From a virus, in the IMG/VR virus record IMGVR_UViG_3300044955_000078, positions 1 through 22,690 of that record: a stretch of 22,690 nt of DNA; one strand, written 5' to 3'. Positions within the stretch are counted from its first letter, which is position 1, and each line of letters begins with the position of its first letter. The notes beneath the pieces are model-generated. The model saw only the letters and a list, made by a program, of their open reading frames with translations. It did not search any database and was not told the DNA's origin. The position numbers and the translations under genes were made by a program. This document shows, in pieces, positions 20,789 through 22,690 of the stretch.

Positions 20789-21553
20789 TTAGACCTCCAG
20801 ATCAGCACGCCACTGGTGCCATTTAGTGAAGTTCCGACAACCCGGCCCATTATCAGGATCAGGCCGCGCGATTTGTTCAAACGGGCTAGCATGTAACGGA
20901 TCGCCTGTCAACTTATCAAATACCCGCAACGCACGTTCAGCCGTCATAGGCTTGCCGTCAACTGTTTTGTAGCTGGTGGATGCGCAACATGCAGATGAAA
21001 CACGCTTGTCACCATTGCGGCCAACATACGGGGTGTGCCATTCATTGTCAGACAAGTGATCAGGTTCACTCCCCGCCATAGCCTCCCGCATAGCCCGTGC
21101 AAGCGCCTGAATTTCAGGCTGTGCGTCTGGATGATCTCGCAAGGCAAAGAAGTTATCCCATTCCGTAGCTGTCACAAGCACGTTGATATGCTGGAACGGT
21201 TCAAGGATGCGGTTGACGATTTGTTTGTGGTAGCCTGCTGCGGCAAGCAGTTGTGCGTTATAAACAGCCTCATCTCGTGCCGCCATCCATGCGTATTCAC
21301 CTCGTGGCAATTCTTCACCCGCCTGCATACCCTTCTGCTCAGCACCCCAATGCACAGGCATAGCAGGATCGTCAATAACATCTTGGATCATGCGTTCAAC
21401 AGGGATGGCGCGGCTACTACTAGCATTGCGACTAAAAACCCTATGCGTCATGAACTCTGAGTGAATAAAACGTGGGTATCGTAGCTGCATCGTTGTGATG
21501 CGTGGGCATCCGTCTGCAATGCTGTCTGCTATCACCTTTGCTGTTATTGTCAT
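20789..21553 (-). CDS. thyX: ThyX-like flavin-dependent thymidylate synthase
   Basis: A 254-residue protein of the phage branch of ThyX. Residues 36-48 read THRVFSRNASSSR, matching the R-H-R-x7-S signature except that the first Arg is Thr; H37, R38 and S46 are kept. The surrounding LRYPRFIHSEFM and the later HQWRADL-like end also fit the phage branch. Canonical ThyX makes dTMP from dUMP with methylenetetrahydrofolate, FAD and NADPH. The altered signature leaves open a variant reaction. It lies with ribonucleotide reductase and clamp genes, consistent with nucleotide supply for replication. It overlaps the short upstream frame by 4 bases. Confidence 0.8.
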   Translation of the reverse strand: MTITAKVIADSIADGCPRITTMQLRYPRFIHSEFMTHRVFSRNASSSRAIPVERMIQDVIDDPAMPVHWGAEQKGMQAGEELPRGEYAWMAARDEAVYNAQLLAAAGYHKQIVNRILEPFQHINVLVTATEWDNFFALRDHPDAQPEIQALARAMREAMAGSEPDHLSDNEWHTPYVGRNGDKRVSSACCASTSYKTVDGKPMTAERALRVFDKLTGDPLHASPFEQIARPDPDNGPGCRNFTKWHQWRADLEV

Positions 21554-21654
21554 CGATACGTATCTCCCTCCTCGATATATCCCATTTCTTTCAACTTCTG
21601 CCGCTCCTCAGACGCGCGCCATGCATACTTCACGAGCCTCCTCCAGCGCCTCAT
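21550..21654 (-). CDS. Possible 34-residue coupling ORF
   Basis: A short basic frame (starting MRRWRRLVKYAWRASEERQK) overlaps the end of the DUF551 gene and, by ATGA, the start of the ThyX-like gene, filling the 54-base gap between them. A GTG at 21633 with GGAGGAGG upstream is an alternative start. It may serve only to carry ribosomes to thyX. No family is recognised and it may not be a stable protein. Confidence 0.35.
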   Translation of the reverse strand: MRRWRRLVKYAWRASEERQKLKEMGYIEEGDTYR

Positions 21655-21982
21655 TCCGGGCCGCTGCGAGGATGCTGTCTGCACCGGGTTCAATGTTGGT
21701 CCACAGCTCGGGACATAGCATGTGATCAACCTCGTATGCTTCCCAGCCAAATCCACAGCGTTCCGCTTTGCCTGCGGTCCACCACATGACAAGGTACGCC
21801 TCCCGGTCGTCGCATCCACCTGAATACGTCAGGATCGGCGTCCCATCCTTTGGCGCCGTCTCGATAGGTTGCCACACCGGCACCGCGCCCTTGATCAGTT
21901 CAAGGATGGCGTCGGCTGCTTCCTTAGGGTGATGGTTGCGGCGTTTGCGGATAGTATCCTCAATCTGTTCTCTAAGTTCCAT
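21608..21982 (-). CDS. DUF551-containing protein
   Basis: A 124-residue protein. Residues about 36-95 carry the DUF551 pattern (VWQPIETAPKDGTPILTYSG, then a Met-Trp-Trp stretch and GFGWEAYEV). The end is a charged helix (ARNEALEEAREVCMARV). DUF551 proteins are frequent in phages and have no established activity. The ATG at 21982 overlaps the preceding stop by one base (TGATG); a TTG one codon earlier is less likely. Confidence 0.75.
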   Translation of the reverse strand: MELREQIEDTIRKRRNHHPKEAADAILELIKGAVPVWQPIETAPKDGTPILTYSGGCDDREAYLVMWWTAGKAERCGFGWEAYEVDHMLCPELWTNIEPGADSILAAARNEALEEAREVCMARV

Positions 21983-22122
21983 CAAAATACTACCTCATCA
22001 TCCTTAAACATCGCCACACTGTTAGGCACAATGCGGCCTTGATCACCATAAACCCATAGCGCCTCTTGTGTCGTAAGTAAACCCGCCGCGTGTAGGTCTG
22101 CGCTTAGTTGTGGGGTCATCAT
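21982..22122 (-). CDS. 46-residue protein of unknown function
   Basis: GGAGGG stands just before tandem ATG codons at 22122 and 22119. The peptide begins MMTPQLSADLHAAGLLTTQE and ends MFKDDEVVF. There is no membrane segment. It lies directly after the terminator of the reductase gene and is joined to the DUF551 gene by a TGATG overlap, so it is the first gene of a new transcription unit leading to thyX and dnaN. Not recognised. Confidence 0.6.
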   Translation of the reverse strand: MMTPQLSADLHAAGLLTTQEALWVYGDQGRIVPNSVAMFKDDEVVF

Positions 22123-22131
22123 TCTTCCCTC

Positions 22132-22169
22132 CAAAATAAAAGACGCCCCATCATTACAACGGGACGCCT
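22132..22169 (-). terminator. Intrinsic terminator of the ribonucleotide reductase gene
   Basis: On the minus strand, a 9-bp stem (AGGCGTCCC/GGGGCGTCT, two G-U pairs) with an 11-base loop is followed by TTTATTTT. The T run ends just before the ribosome site of the gene at 22122. Confidence 0.75.
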
Positions 22170-22180
22170 AGCGGTGTCAA
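22151..22180 (-). promoter_or_regulatory. Candidate promoter overlapping the reductase terminator
   Basis: On the minus strand, TTGACA (22180-22175) with an 18-base spacer leads to TAATGA (22156-22151), which lies in the loop of the terminator hairpin. RNA started there would lack the 5' arm of the hairpin and so would pass the terminator. The -10 match is modest. Confidence 0.4.
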
Positions 22181-22195
22181 GCTGTTATTTGCGGG

Positions 22196-22690
22196 TCAAG
22201 TCAGATCAACAATCTCACAAATTCCACCAGTACATGCCATTGTTTGACTGCCTTTTGTCGTATCCTCGCGCTCATACTCTGCAAGCCCGGTCCAGTCAAT
22301 CGCATCAGGCATAATGGCAAGCATAGCCTCATACTCTTCACGCGTGCAGTCCTGATATGGTGCCTGCTGATAGGTGTGATCTGAGTAAGGCAAGAAGCTA
22401 ATACCGCTCACCTCATCAAAGTGCTTGTACACCCACGCGCCAACTTCAAGCCATTCATCATCACGAACAGATACAGTCACAGATGGCTTATGCTCACACC
22501 AGTGGCGCTGATACGTTAGCCAAAACTCTAGCTGTTCTAGCGCCGTCATATCGTTGCGAGTTACCGCGCCATCTGGCGACTTCATGGGGAAGCTGAAAAC
22601 AGTTGTGGTGTCAGGCTTCATTACGTCAGGCTCATTAGGAATGCCCTGCGCCTTCATGAATTCCGTCAACGGGTCTTTGTTGTCTCCACG
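22196..22690 (-). CDS. Class II (adenosylcobalamin-dependent) ribonucleotide reductase, C-terminal part
   Basis: The last 164 residues of the enzyme; the frame is open to the window edge. It closely follows the end of monomeric B12-dependent ribonucleoside-triphosphate reductases: TVFSFPMKSPDGAVTR, LEFWLTYQRHWCEHKPSVTV, DEWLEVGAWVYKHFDEVSG and ISFLPYSDHTYQQAPYQD, with a terminal ACTGGICEI holding the two redox-active Cys that reduce the active site. It makes deoxynucleotides for phage replication without needing oxygen. An internal ATG or TTG near 22669 is not the start. Recognition is firm. Confidence 0.92.
   Translation of the reverse strand, partial: RGDNKDPLTEFMKAQGIPNEPDVMKPDTTTVFSFPMKSPDGAVTRNDMTALEQLEFWLTYQRHWCEHKPSVTVSVRDDEWLEVGAWVYKHFDEVSGISFLPYSDHTYQQAPYQDCTREEYEAMLAIMPDAIDWTGLAEYEREDTTKGSQTMACTGGICEIVDLT

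Noticed and set aside
1-22690. CRISPR array, insertion sequence or integrase attachment site
   Set aside because: No regularly spaced repeats, transposase or integrase pattern was seen on either strand.

Overview
This window is part of a tailed double-stranded DNA phage genome with long-tailed (siphovirus) architecture. A host in the Alphaproteobacteria, probably the Rhodobacterales, is inferred from the lysis genes (a three-helix holin of the kind found with gene transfer agents, next to a GH108 endolysin) and from a small secreted protein of an alphaproteobacterial type. No integrase, excisionase or repressor is visible.

Layout. From 1 to about 16,000 the plus strand carries late genes. 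They run from the end of a lambda gpE-like major capsid protein and a probable decoration protein, through head completion genes, an adaptor and a 768-residue tailspike, to a MuF-like minor head protein, neck and tail terminator proteins, tail tube protein, a tail assembly chaperone pair joined by a clear -1 frameshift site, tape measure, distal tail and hub proteins and a small tail protein. A membrane-rich lysis cassette follows (three small membrane proteins, endolysin, a two-helix holin candidate and a gene-transfer-agent-type holin). Most neighbours overlap by 1 to 20 bases (ATGA or TAATG junctions), so they are probably translated in a coupled way. A gene-free, hairpin-rich stretch (about 16,005 to 16,484) holds the strong late terminator. 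Then come plus-strand genes for a Cys/His/Trp-rich 66-residue protein, a secreted 92-residue protein, an HTH-metallophosphoesterase, a 49-residue protein, a DUF3310 protein and a 59-residue protein, ending at 18,797.

From 22,690 down to 18,822 the minus strand carries DNA metabolism genes: the C-terminal part of a B12-dependent (class II) ribonucleotide reductase, a 46-residue protein, a DUF551 protein, a possible micro-ORF, a ThyX-like thymidylate synthase, a 76-residue protein, a beta sliding clamp and an HNH-AP2 homing endonuclease. The reductase and ThyX supply deoxynucleotides and the clamp supports replication. Plus and minus genes converge at a hairpin at 18,791 to 18,819.

The most interesting features are small independent units and their control. 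Two antisense cassettes sit inside the plus-strand virion gene block, each with its own sigma70-like promoter (TTGACA, 17 bases, TAG...): a SleB-like cell wall hydrolase (1,625 to 1,233), and a two-gene unit (7,719 to 7,436) whose second gene is a 36-residue membrane peptide with a stop codon interlocked with that of the facing tail gene. In two places (16,958 to 17,017 and 22,117 to 22,180) a terminator hairpin appears to overlap the core promoter of the next gene, so that transcripts from that promoter would lack half of the hairpin. Two terminators share an identical 15-base core. Functional assignments rest on reading motifs by eye; no database search was run.
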